Positions 43,201 to 53,767 of a stretch of DNA of 64,000 bases are shown here, in pieces. The DNA is from Diplosphaera chodatii. Its lineage: Eukaryota > Chlorophyta > Trebouxiophyceae > Prasiolales > Stichococcaceae. A program made the translations under genes and the position numbers. Positions within the stretch are counted from its first letter, which is position 1, and the number at the start of each line of letters is the position of its first letter. The notes under the pieces are model-generated. The model was given only the letters and a program-made list of their open reading frames with translations. It ran no database searches and was not told where the DNA came from. The stretch covers positions 1,860,001 through 1,924,000 of the forward strand of contig JAALGY010000061.1 in the NCBI GenBank assembly GCA_032358165.1. The letters are read 5' to 3'.

Positions 43201-46071
43201 TTCAAGCCATGCCGTGCTGGACTTCTGCACGGGCTGCCTGCATCTGCTGCCAGGGTTCGAGGCTCGAATGCAGTGTGCTCTGCAGTCTCACAGGGACTTC
43301 ATTATCACAGGGACTTCATGTGTGTGCACAGTCATGTTGCAGGGCATATGAAGCGGATGAGGAGGACGTCAGGTCGTGCCGCGTGCCGTTCGAACCAGGT
43401 GAGGAATGCATCAGCTGACGGGGCAAGCATGCTGCAGGCTTCCTGGCTGCAGAGCGCCGCTGTGACCAGCTGCATCTGAACTCGGGTTCAGCTTGAGCGT
43501 CTGCCGACAAGGCGTCTGACGCCCAGCGGCTGCCCTGCCCGTGCAGAGCACAACACGGACATGCTGATCTACGCGGCGGTGCAGAGCGGGCAGTTCAAGG
43601 TGGCCCGCACCTGGGCGACGAAGATCCGGTCGCACCAGGAGGAGCTGCACACCGCGGCCTTTGGCGACGCCAGCCGCCCCTGGACCCACCTGCCGCTGGT
43701 CCACGTGCGTGCCTCAGGGTTTAGGCTTTAGCTTAACTTCCCGTATTCCGGCAACCGCAGGACCCGTGGCTCAACCGCTCAGTCATGCATGAAGCTGCCG
43801 TGTGGCAGCAGCCGTCCTGAGGCGTCACACCCAGCTGCACAGAACACACGGCGCCGTGCATGCGGCCCGCGTTGCGCCTGCAGCTGCGGCTGGTGTGCTG
43901 TGGGGCTTGGTGCAGCTGGTGAGCAGCTGCGTTGCTGTCTGCAGGCGGCGTTTGGGGACTGGCAGTCGGTGCTGGCGGTGCCCGCGCCGGCGCCCAGCGC
44001 GCGGGACAACTGCCCCACCCCGGGGCACCACAGCATGGCCACAGCGGTGCGGTTTCAAGGGTTGAGCTTGATGGGGTCAGGGTTGCGCTTCCACGGCTAC
44101 CAGCTGTAACACTGATTTCAGACAATGTCTCGTTTGCGTACTTTGGGATTCCGGCAACAGCAGGCGCCCTGCATCTGTAGCGGCGGCAGATATGCTGGCA
44201 GCTGAGCATGCACGGCGCTGCCATGATGTGGTGCAGCAGCCCAAATGCATAAGCCCCTCTCTGTTCAGGGGCATCTTGGTGCGGTTGTTCACCATTCCCT
44301 GGCAGCTGTGCTGACGCCAGCCCCAATCCGTGGAGCAGATGGTGGACTTGGCAAGCCCCGCTGCGGACTGAACGGGTTGGCAGCCATCGCATGCCTCCCT
44401 CAAGCAGCATGACCTGGCTGACTAGGTGTGGCACTACACGCGGGGCCTCGCCTTCGCGGCAAAGGTCAGGGCTGCAGGCGGGTCAACCGCGGAGCTGCAG
44501 CTGGTGGCGGACGAGCAAGCCGGCTTCGAGGTGCGTCATGCACTCTACATACCTGTTTGGTGGCTTGCACCCGCGCCATGCTGAGCTCGAACATCAGGCG
44601 ATCGGCGCCTGCTGAATGGCAGGCTTTGTGTCATCCCATGGCAGTTGCCTGATTCCAACTCGCACAAGGTCGCGCTGCACTTGCTTCTATCAGGCGAGCG
44701 TGTTCGGCTAGCTCTCAGAACGTCACTGACCTATTCGACTGCCACAGGCGGCGGCTGCCGGGGTGCCGCAGGAGGAGGCCACGCTGCCGGGGGAGTGGCC
44801 GGGCATCTACGCCTGCGACCGCCGCAAGCTGCTGGCCGTGTACAACGGCACGCTGCGAGCGGCGCTGGCCACGCTGCACGGCGATGTGGTGACAGCAGAG
44901 GTGTGTGCCTGGCACAGGCTAGTGCAAGCATATTTGATATAGAGTGCACCGCTTTGGTACCTTTGCTTGTCCCGCAGACCTCAAGCAAGAGCGCCAAGCA
45001 GCAGACAGTGTGTGGTTCCAGCGCTGGCCCCATCAGCATCCATTGCACACAGTCGAGCCCATCTGCAGGACTGCTATCGGGTGCGCACCCTGATCACAAT
45101 GCGCTGTTGTTGTACTCTGCGCAGGCAGAGCTGCGGGCGGCGGTGGCCACCGAGGACGGCATGGGCTACATGGAGCCGCCGCGGCTGTACCGGCCGGTGC
45201 GGCAGTGCCTGGGCGTGCTGCTCATGGCGCAGCAGCGTTCGGCCGAGGCGTGGCAGGTGAGCTCGCAGCTGGCACGGCCTGTGCTTTCCTTCACTGAGCC
45301 GTGACACTATGACTCAAGTGGGTCAAAGGTAAGATCGACGCGGTGGCACTGCACATGTCCTGCCTGCTGGGCGCCCTTATGCTCACAGCGGCTGCTCCCC
45401 AATCTTGGGCGTCGTGCAGGCCGACTGCTGGGATGATCACGGTCCCCGTGGCTGTATCAGGCTGGCACTGCTGGCAATGTGGAATGCCCGGAGCAGGCGT
45501 GCCACGAACGGCAGCAGCAAGAGCGTACCCCGCCGCTGTCCCGCAGGTGTTCCGGGAGGATCTGCAGATCCACCCTGGGGCGGGGCGCTCGATCGCGGGC
45601 ATGGCAAAGGCGGTGCGGGAGCTCGGCCACAAAAAGGTGGGGGTGCCGTACTACACCCAGCAGCGCAGACGCACCCTTCTATAGGTCGTCGCCAGCGCCT
45701 GCACAGCACTCGAGCTTTGTTATAGTCAAGGCTGTGCGGGCGCCAGGAGCAGCAGCAGGCGCTCCTGAACTTGTAGCTTCTGTATGGGTCGAGAACCCTG
45801 TCTGGCACGCACCCACGGCCTGGGCAGGAGGCTTCAGGTCGCAGCTGGGGCATGACACAGGGGCACACCGCCCTCATGTGCTGGTGTTCAGGAGAGCGAC
45901 GCAATACTCAAGGCGCTCCATGCGGAGCCGTGGCGCCACGCGGACACGCCGTCGCGGCCGTGCCCCGGCTTCCCGCGGGCGCCGGCGGCAGGCAGGCAGC
46001 AGGCGGCGCAGCCAGCGGCGGCAGATGGGACGTTGGAGCCAGGGGTGCCAGACCCCACGGCGGTGCCCTGA
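40218..46071 (+). CDS. Membrane-anchored TPR-repeat protein of bacterial-like type
   Basis: Exons 40872-41011, 41127-41257, 41430-41551, 41784-41915, 42082-42179, 42348-42475, 42937-43092, 43343-43398, 43547-43704, 43945-44046, 44426-44530, 44748-44900, 45125-45256, 45547-45636 and 45892-46071 join in frame (about 627 codons). An exon ending at 40720 encodes a membrane anchor (AAALAAAVTAAVLLTYFYW). The first exon (ATG at 40218, MAATVVPAVVLAAAIAAGV) is tentative because its phase does not match. Repeated helical-hairpin signatures include MVQAWNFNQHEAHAAFSLAA with DPTCSRCWWGVAYALG, AALVEAIGERYQDADAFAV, AAHLLIHLSEASD, MGHLLHMPSHTYVRVGRYHD and PPRLYRPVRQCLGVLLM. The blocks DPxCxxCWWG, HLLIHLxEAS, GHLLHMPSHTYxRVGRY and YxEPPRLYxPVRQ match bacterial tetratricopeptide proteins of unknown function that I know from environmental genomes. 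The soluble part probably faces a lumen or the outside. Confidence 0.75.
43717..43731 (+). repeat. Telomere-like motif in intron (TPR gene)
   Basis: GGGTTTAGGCTTTAG, 12 nt after the splice donor at 43705. The same 15-mer occurs in the AATF intron copy. Confidence 0.6.
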
Positions 46072-46819
46072 AGTGTCCTCTGAGGGACGCCACAGCATCT
46101 GTCCGTCCAGTCACACTACACCACTACACTCAGGACGATTCTACATGATGACCCGGGCGCATGTATGTAGGTTGTCCTGCTGCTGTCTGGGCGCCAGGGA
46201 CTTTTAGACCCACCTCTGTCATGATCACGGCGACCTACTTGCTCTTGCAAGGTATGTTCGAGCTGCACAAATGGTTGCGAAGTATGGCACATGCTTCTGT
46301 GGTTGTTGTTCACGGTGAAAGAGATGTGGGTCGGTTCGTTGGCTTGCAAGTCGTTGCATCAAACCAGTGTCGACAGCTACAGGATGGTGCTTGCAAAGAA
46401 ATACGGTTCGTGCCCCTGATGACCCAGCGTCAATCCCGCCATATCAGCACCTTCGACAAAGACAATACATGTGCCATGAACAGCACCGGAGTGTGACGAA
46501 GGAAGAACTATCGTACTTCGAGGAGCAGTTGACCCGTGCTAGTGTGCCCAGTGCCACCGCCGTCTGATGTGACAGTGCAGAAACCGCTGCGCTTAAAAGC
46601 GCTAGCTCATTGCCTCCCCTAAGCAGCATGCCCCAACGGTAAAGTGTCGTCACGCGTGACACCCATCCCGGCCAGTGGCTGCCGTGCCGCATGGCACATT
46701 GCGGCTGGCGCCGCGAGCGTGCTGCATGCGTGGGCGATCCTGATGTAGCTCGTGGGCCGCGGCGCGGCGCGGCCAGAGCACGGGGCCTGGAGCACGGCGC
46801 CGCCGGCTAGGTGGCGACC
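46072..46819. other. Convergent intergenic region
   Basis: 3' flanks of the TPR gene (+) and NAR2 (-). I see no gene here. Confidence 0.45.
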
Positions 46820-48711
46820 TCACACGTTCTTCTTGCGCAGGTAGGTGAGGCAGAAGTAGCCCACGAACATGAGGGGCCCGACGCAGGCGCACAGGCCCGC
46901 CGCGATCTTCATGCTCTTCGGCCGCGAGTTGATGCCGTTCACCTGCGGCGGCGGCGACAGAGGTTCGATGAGGTATGCTCGAGCAATAAATGAGCTGGTA
47001 TGCACACGCAGGAAACATGCAATACCCTGCCGACGAGGTTGCATGCTGCTTCCGCAGCTGCCAGGGTTGGTCACAGGGCTGCAGCACGACAGCACGCAAG
47101 CCCGACAGCTGACGGTCCCAGCGCTGCGAGACCGCATCATGCGCACATTGCAAGGGGTTCGGAAGGAGCAAACGGCCGCGAGTCAGTCGGCAACGCACCT
47201 GGAAGTAGCCCTTGGAGCTGCCGAGCGCGACCTGGTACTGCACCGTGGCGGAGGAGTTGTGCATGACGAACGCGCGCACGAAGTAGGTGGCGGTGGGGAC
47301 CACCTCCTTGGGCGACCAGGTCGCGTTGCCGGACACCGGGCTCAGCCCGGCCTTGATCACGAATGGGCACTTCTTCGACTTCTGCAGCACGTTGGAACAG
47401 CTGCGTGTCAGCCTCATGGTAGGAGTGAAGCACCTGTCCAGGTCTGATGTCGGGACAAATTCAAATGAAGCACCATGGACGCTGCATGCAGACATGCACT
47501 TGCTGCTGGCATTGCGCTGGGCAGATCGGCCAGCAGACTGACGTTGCAAGCGTGCCTGCCGAATGCTGTCAACATGTCAGCAGTTCTCGAGGCCAGCCAA
47601 CACTTTAAAGGGCAGGCGGCGCACCGAGATGATGTTGTTGGTCGCGCGCCAGGGGCGGTCCACCTGGGAGTAGTTGGAGTAGCACGCCTTGAGCTGCACC
47701 GTGTCGCTCGCGTTGGGCGTGAAGGCGGGCAGCACGCTGTACGTGATGAAGACCTTGTCCGATGTGTCCGCCGCCTGGAGCTGCAGCGCGTTGCACCGAG
47801 AACACAGGTCAGCCCGCCAAACTTGGTGCTATGGGCAGCTGCATGCAGGCAGACACGCGTGCATGCAGGTGCTTGTCGGCTGTATACACGCGATCGCATC
47901 AGCGCGCACAGGTCCAGCATGTGAGGCAGCTGCAGAGCAGGCCGCCAGACCGTGAGCAGTGATGTCAGCAGTCACCTTGGGCAGGCAGGCTGCGCCGAGG
48001 TCGTCGTTGGCGCACGAGGTCATGGTCGTCAGCTTCCCGTCGATCATGTACGCCAGGTTGACGGACAGCTTCGGCGGCTGGATGCTGGACAGGGCTGCAG
48101 ATGGGGAAGTGACACAGGTGTCAGCCAGATTTTGACCCTACTACGTCGCCCCAGACCGCGCTATCATCGAGTAGGTTCTTTGAGTCGGCAGCGATCGTGA
48201 AGGAAGCTCGCCGTGGGGCAGTGCGTGGGCTGCACGCAAGCTGCATGCAGTTGTCTGTCTGCATCGAGGGTTGCAGAGCCTTGGCACTCCAGGCGCGGGC
48301 ACAGCACGATCCAAGATGCACGTATGCATACCGGACGTTCTTCATGCATATACCATCCAATGTAGTGGGTTCAGCGACGTAAGAATGCAGGATGGCCATC
48401 TGCAGCGTTGCGATCCGGCTGACGCTAGGGCGTCAAATGCCATCAAGGGGCACCCTTCGCGAGGTCGCGGGCGTGCGAGGGGTTCTGATGCCATCTTGAA
48501 GCTCGAAACCGCCTCGGTCACAGCATAGAGCTCCGGACCATTGCGACTTGATGACGCCTTGCGCATGCAACGGGTGCACGTGAACATAGCTTCGGTCAAC
48601 TAACTCACTGACTGCTGCTGCCTGCGTGGCGTTGAGCTCCTGTGCTGCTGCGGTGTGTGCCAGGCACAGCGCCGCGATCGCGGCCAGCAGCATGCCAGCG
48701 GCTCTAGCCAT
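46820..48711 (-). CDS. NAR2: NAR2/NRT3 high-affinity nitrate transport accessory protein
   Basis: Five exons (48609-48711, 47976-48094, 47625-47780, 47199-47381, 46820-46942) give an exact 227-aa frame, the usual size. A signal peptide (GMLLAAIAALCLAHTAAA) leads into a secreted/extracytosolic domain. Diagnostic NAR2 blocks are LKACYSNYSQVDRPWR (family: KxCYAPxSQxDRPWR) and VPTATYFVRAFVMHN (family: VPTATYFVRAYA). Two Cys, in the KxC(Y) block and in KSKKCPFVIKAG, are conserved in the family. One C-terminal transmembrane helix (CVGPLMFVGYFCLTYLR) ends in a basic KKNV tail. From family knowledge, NAR2 forms a plasma-membrane complex with NRT2 and is required for high-affinity nitrate uptake. NRT2 itself is not in this window. 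It lies 5 kb from NII and 10 kb from NIA, supporting the assignment. Nitrate induction and ammonium repression are expected but not visible. Confidence 0.9.
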
Positions 48712-49422
48712 TGTGTTGGTGCGGGCTGGTTGCAGTCGAAACAGGAGGTGCACCAGCGCTAGGATGCAAGCAACTGGATGGCAACCAGTGTTTGGCGAAG
48801 AGATCTGCGATTGAGATTGGACAGTGGCCAAAGCAGTGAAGAGCGTTGCGTTCTGGCGCGTCTGGCGGTGGCCCTTTCGCCGCAGAGCACGGAAGTTCAA
48901 CCAAGGGGGTCAAACGCGTCCGGCAGGCCGCCCTGGATCGAGGAAGAAGTGGTCCCTCCGAGCCTGCCCCTTCGGGCCCTCCCGATCGAAAGGACACCCC
49001 ACCGAAGGGCACCGTCGTCTCGACCGTTCAAGGGGTCAGGGGCATGGTCGATTTGATTGGGCGAATGACAGCTCAGACTTCCAGGCGGTGTTGCTTCGGA
49101 CGGGTGACTGGCAGACTGGTGACAGCCCACCAGTGCAAGGGTTCACACATTCGGTACGAACTAATACTCACCTGTGATCAGAAGCCACGCTGCTCGCACC
49201 GTCTCGCCTCGAGCCAGACTGCGTGGTGCACCCTGACAGCTCGGTTCAGAGCCCACAAGTCCCCTGCGACAGGGGTTGCACTCGATACACATCACTGCAC
49301 CCTCGAAGGCTCGATGCAGCAGCACTCTGACGCTGATCCTCGGACACTCCAATTCCTGAACAACTGACGGAAGCACACCGCTCCATCGGCAGCGGGCGCC
49401 CGCAGCACGCCGCAGCAACAGG
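48712..49422. promoter_or_regulatory. Divergent promoter region, NAR2 (-) and SNM1/Apollo (+)
   Basis: 711 bp between two start codons in divergent orientation. No coding block is present. I cannot point to a specific nitrate-responsive element. Confidence 0.45.
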
Positions 49423-52400
49423 ATGTCGGAGGGCGTGGTGCTGGCGCTGGCGCCGCGGCTGCACGTGTCGGTGGACTTCTGGCGGCGGGCGCGGCCGCCG
49501 CTGGCCGCGCACTTCCTGACGCACATGCACGCCGACCACACAGAGGGCCTCGGCGACGACTGGCGGGCCCCGCAGGGCGGCCCCATGTTCTGCTCGCCCG
49601 CCACGCTGCAGCTGCTGCAGGTGGGTGTGGAGCTCATCAGCAAGGTCAGCCAGTGTGACTGATAGCCTGCGGCGTAGTAGGTCATGTGGGTGCGGGAAGT
49701 GCAGGATGGGGACATGTCTGAACCATGAAGGCTGTTCAGCACAGGACAAGTGGCCACAGCTGGCGGCGCGCTGCCTGGCGCTGCCGGTGGGAGAGACCAC
49801 GGTGCTGCAGCTGGCGACGCCTGGGAGCAGCGGCGGTGCCGTCGCCATCAGCGTGACGCCGCTGGACGCGTGCCACTGCCTGGTGCGGAGTGTGCCGCCG
49901 CAGCAGCACTGACGCTCAGCCTGAGCTGCATCGGCGCCGGATACAGTTCAGCAGCACACGTGCGATCGTCTCAATGCAACGGCGTCCTGCGGCAACTTTC
50001 GTCGTTGAGGATCCCCCTCGAGGCGATTCCCAGTCGCTTCCGCATGCAGGGCGCAGTTATGTTCCTGCTGGAGGGGCCGTGCGGACGCATCCTGCACACC
50101 GGCGACTTCAGGTGAGCCCCTCAGACCTTACACTCGTCTCGGCAGGTGTGAAGCTGTGCACGAGCCTGCGGTGCAGTGCTCTGACGTAGGGTGCGGTTGC
50201 AGACTTGCGTCCTGGTCGGCGGATGCTCAGCAGCGCTGCGGTGCACAGGTGGGAGCTAGCAGCGCAGGCAGCGCAGCAGTGGCACCCCGCGATCACCTAC
50301 GCACCCATCGACCTGCTGGTGCTGGACAACACCTACTGCCACCCCAGGTCAGCAGCGCAAACCAGGCATACCCTACCAGAACACGTAACCTTGGCTGCAT
50401 TCGGAACTTTGTGGCAACATGCTGTGCATTCAGAAGCGGAACTGATTCATGCCGCCCAGATGCGTGGCTCACACCCGCCAGCACCCGTGGTTTGAAGGCC
50501 CTGTGGCAGGGCCGCTCCACCCGGAGATTGCACCAGGGGCAGAACCACCATCCAGCCGGCGGGTGTCGGTCGCAGGTCCGAGGCGCCCGCCCGGGGGGAG
50601 GCAGCGGCGGCGGTGCTGCAGTTGGTGCGGGCGCACCCGCGGCACGACATCGTCATCGGGGTGGACTCGCTGGGCAAAGGTGGGACGTCCTCTGCCAGGC
50701 TGCGGTTGACTGTGGTCTGCGCAGGTCAGGCCCGGGATGCGGCAAATGCAGTTGCAGCACTTGTTCGGTTTTCGGCCCCTGCACTTGCATATTTCGGCTG
50801 CAGAGGGACGCGCCTCAGCATACGCTCTGGGCAGGCCAGCCAAACGCACTGGGGCATGCTTGCTATGATGTGGTAAAACCTTTTGCCCCCCTGCTTCGCA
50901 GAGGAGCTGCTGGCTGAGGTGGCGGCGGCGCTGGCGCCCGCCGAGCAGCTGGGCGTGGCGCCGAGCCGCGCTGGGGCGCTGTGGATCGCGGGCCACAACC
51001 GCTCGCTGTTCACGCCCCACGTGTCAGGTGGGACACACAGCTCCCAACCACGGCCGCGCACCCGTGAAGGCGTTTGAATGTGAATTCATCTGTGTGGTGC
51101 TGCACGGAGCCCAAGTTGGGGGGACACTCTGATGTGCTGCAGGCTCATGTAGCGCCGGTCCAGCTTCTGCGGCCGATGTGTGCTGCATGCGTCGTCAGCC
51201 GGCGGATGGTGGGACGTGGATCATGTAGTCATGCTTGGTGGATGCGCAGATGTGCGGGTGCGGGTGGTGCCGCGCTGGCAGCTCACCCTGGAGCGCCTCG
51301 CAAAGCTGAACAGGGCGGCTCCGACGCTGGGCATCATCGCCTCAGGTGTTCTGTACACGTTGACTGTATGCTGTGATTGCAGCTCTGTCGACTGGCAGTA
51401 CCCATGTGCATCTGTCGCACTGCCCCAGCGCACCATGTGGCTGATCTCTGTGCGTCGACTGCAGGCTTCGGGACCTCCGACGCCAGCAGGCCGTCACCAG
51501 CCGAGGGCGGCCCTACAGGCAGCCGCCCGAGCCGCCAGGCGGCGCAGGTGCGGGCGGCGCTCGGGGCGCTGCAGGGCAGCGGCGGCGGCGGCGGCAGTCG
51601 TGACGGCTGTGGCGCCCCCAGCGCCGACGACGCGCGGTCAGCGGGCGGCGGCAGCGGCGCCTGCGATGACGGCAGCTTGGACGACGGCAGAGCAGCGGGC
51701 GGCGGGGGGGCGGGCGCGGCCGCCCGCGGCGCGGGCGGCCGGCTGGACCTGTCGGCGTACGCCGCCCTGCTGGCGGCCTTCAGGGTGCCAGACCCCGCCG
51801 ATGCGGCGCCGCCCACTGCGGAAGGCGCGTTCCTGTTCGCCGCATGGTCATTCTTCCACATCCACCAGCTGACTGTGAGCTGACTGCTTCGGCGTCTCTG
51901 ACCATGCACAGGCTTTTTTCCCCGGCAGCACATGGCCGTAGCCTCCCAACGGTGATGCGCTCACTGCCATGCAGAGGTGCAGGCAGCGCGGCAGCTGCTG
52001 CACCACGTGCCCTACTCCCTGCACTGCACGTTCGCGGAGCTGCGCGCCTTCGTGGCGCGGCTGCGGCCGCGGGCCGTCCACGGCATCGTGAAGGGGTCAA
52101 ACCGCGGCGGCGGCGGCGGCGGGCAGCCCCTGGTCGTGGCAGACGCCGTCGCTGCAGCGGCAAAGCACAGGTGCAGGGCTGTGGTGTGGGATCACCCATT
52201 GTCGACAGCCTTATCGTGAACTCCATGGCCTCTGCAACCCCGAGTTTCTTCGACCAACAACCCAGGCACACCTATCCATACTTGGCAGGGGAGTCGGCAC
52301 GTCATACAGCGCAGTGCCGTGCACAGTTCATGCAACCTGGGATGCAGAAGCTCACAACACACCCCTGACTTGCAGGCACGCAGCATCCGGAGCCGCTCCA

Positions 52401-53330
52401 GAGAGGCTGCCATTCAGCTGTTTGGACCCGGCAGTACACTTTGGCCACCTGCTGCGGCCCGGGCCCAGCCCCGCAGCAGCTGCCGCCGCTCCCAGCGGCG
52501 TGGACGGCAGATGCGAGCACGGCGCAGCCTGCGGCGGCGGCGATGGTGCATGCGGTGGCGCTGGCGCGCCGCAGGACGCAGCATCGCCGCCCGGACTGGC
52601 CCGCATGTGCTCGTGGCAGGTGCGGGCGCTGAGCGCTGCTGCTCCTGCAGTGGGCTGCAGTATGATGCACCTGCTCTGTTGCCCCCTTGCAGCGCAAGGC
52701 ACCTCAGGCCCGTGCTGAGCCAAAATCAGCAGGCAAGGACGTCAATGGCACTGCGCGATGGCCATTGTGGCGGCACACCGCCGGTCTTCCAGTGAACGCT
52801 GCTGTTGATATGTGGGCGACTGGTGCCGTCTGCCAATACAGGGTGTCCTGCAACGGTCTGGCGCCGTCCAGCAGAGCCTGGCCCGCGCTGGCACCGCTGC
52901 ACAGGGTGCTGCCGGCAACAGGTGCCGCATCAGAGCCCCTGTACCGCCAGTGGCCAGCGCTGGTGGCGCGGCGGGCGATTGTGCTCAGTGGCAGCGGCCA
53001 GCAGACAGCTCCGCTCCCAGCAACGGGGACGGCCGGCAGGCATCAGCAGCTCGGGACCCTCATCCCAGCGCAGCTGCAGCACCGCCCACAGCAGCAGCGG
53101 CAGACGCACGGTCAGAGGGGCTGCCAGCTGGCGGCGCAACACCCAAGCGGTGTGCGCTGCCAGCTGCCGGGCACCAGGCGGCCAGCAAGCGGCGCCTGCC
53201 ATCACGCATAGCACGCAGCAAAGAGGCAGCCTGGGTGGCCTGGGCCGCGAAACAATCCTCTGTGACTTCGACTTTGCAGACCGCTGTTGGTGTGAACGGA
53301 CAGTGCGCTGCAAGCATGGTGGTGCAGTAG
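49423..53330 (+). CDS. SNM1/Apollo-type DNA cross-link repair nuclease
   Basis: Exons 49423-49620, 49760-49882, 50050-50111, 50249-50347, 50576-50679, 50902-51027, 51250-51345, 51465-51874, 51977-52170, 52376-52619, 52693-52740 and 52842-53330 join in frame to about 730 aa. The metallo-beta-lactamase core has HFLTHMHADHTEGLG (HxHxDH motif 2), DACHCLGAVMFLLEG (motif 3, with L where SNM1 proteins usually have P) and TGDFRW (motif 4). The beta-CASP part has DLLVLDNTYCHPR and IVIGVDSLGK. The DRMBL end has VPYSLHCTFAELRAFVARLRP, the SNM1 family signature. The FLTHxHxDHTxGL and DNTYC forms favour Apollo (DCLRE1B), a 5' exonuclease of interstrand cross-link repair and telomere end processing. A Gly/Ala-rich insert (exon 8, about 100 aa) splits the beta-CASP/DRMBL region. 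The last two exons, low-complexity and Lys/Arg-rich at the end, are less certain. Confidence 0.82.
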
Positions 53331-53767
53331 GGATGAGGACTGAGTACCAAAACTGAGTGGGGCTTGATGATGCCCTGCAAAACCATTCAGGCCCAGCAGC
53401 TCATGTGGTCGCTTTACATGCTGCACTTTCAGTGTGCGCTTTGCATCTCAATCAGGGAAGATGAAGGCTCAGATGCCTGCTTCCCGAGCAGCATACTTGT
53501 CAAAGATATTCACCAGCATTGCCAACACAACTTGATACAGTGACTCAAACCAGGTACAATGTGACAGTTTTCAACCCTCTTCTCAATGGTGCGCTTCTAC
53601 TAACACACGTTCATGCTGCCATCATCAGCTGGTCTGGGCGCCTCATAGTTCGTGTGTTTCTGAGGGCTGTGATACTGCGGTCCACAAGGCCGCGGCAAGT
53701 TGCCTCGCCTCACCCCTGCTGCGATATTGATTGTTACATTTACGCCTCACGGCTCAGCTCCTGCCGT
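53331..53767. terminator. Convergent 3' flanks of SNM1 (+) and NII (-)
   Basis: TTACA at about 53734-53738 reads TGTAA on the minus strand, some 30 nt past the NII stop, in the right place for a green-algal poly(A) signal. Confidence 0.55.

Noticed and set aside
43250..43290. GGTTCGAGGCTCGAATG resembling a tRNA T-arm
   Set aside because: No acceptor, D or anticodon stems can be built around it, and it lies in a TPR gene intron.
50161..50248. Upstream extension of SNM1 exon 4 from the AG at 50211
   Set aside because: It would break the frame after TGDF. The acceptor ending at 50248 restores TGDFRW and the family alignment.
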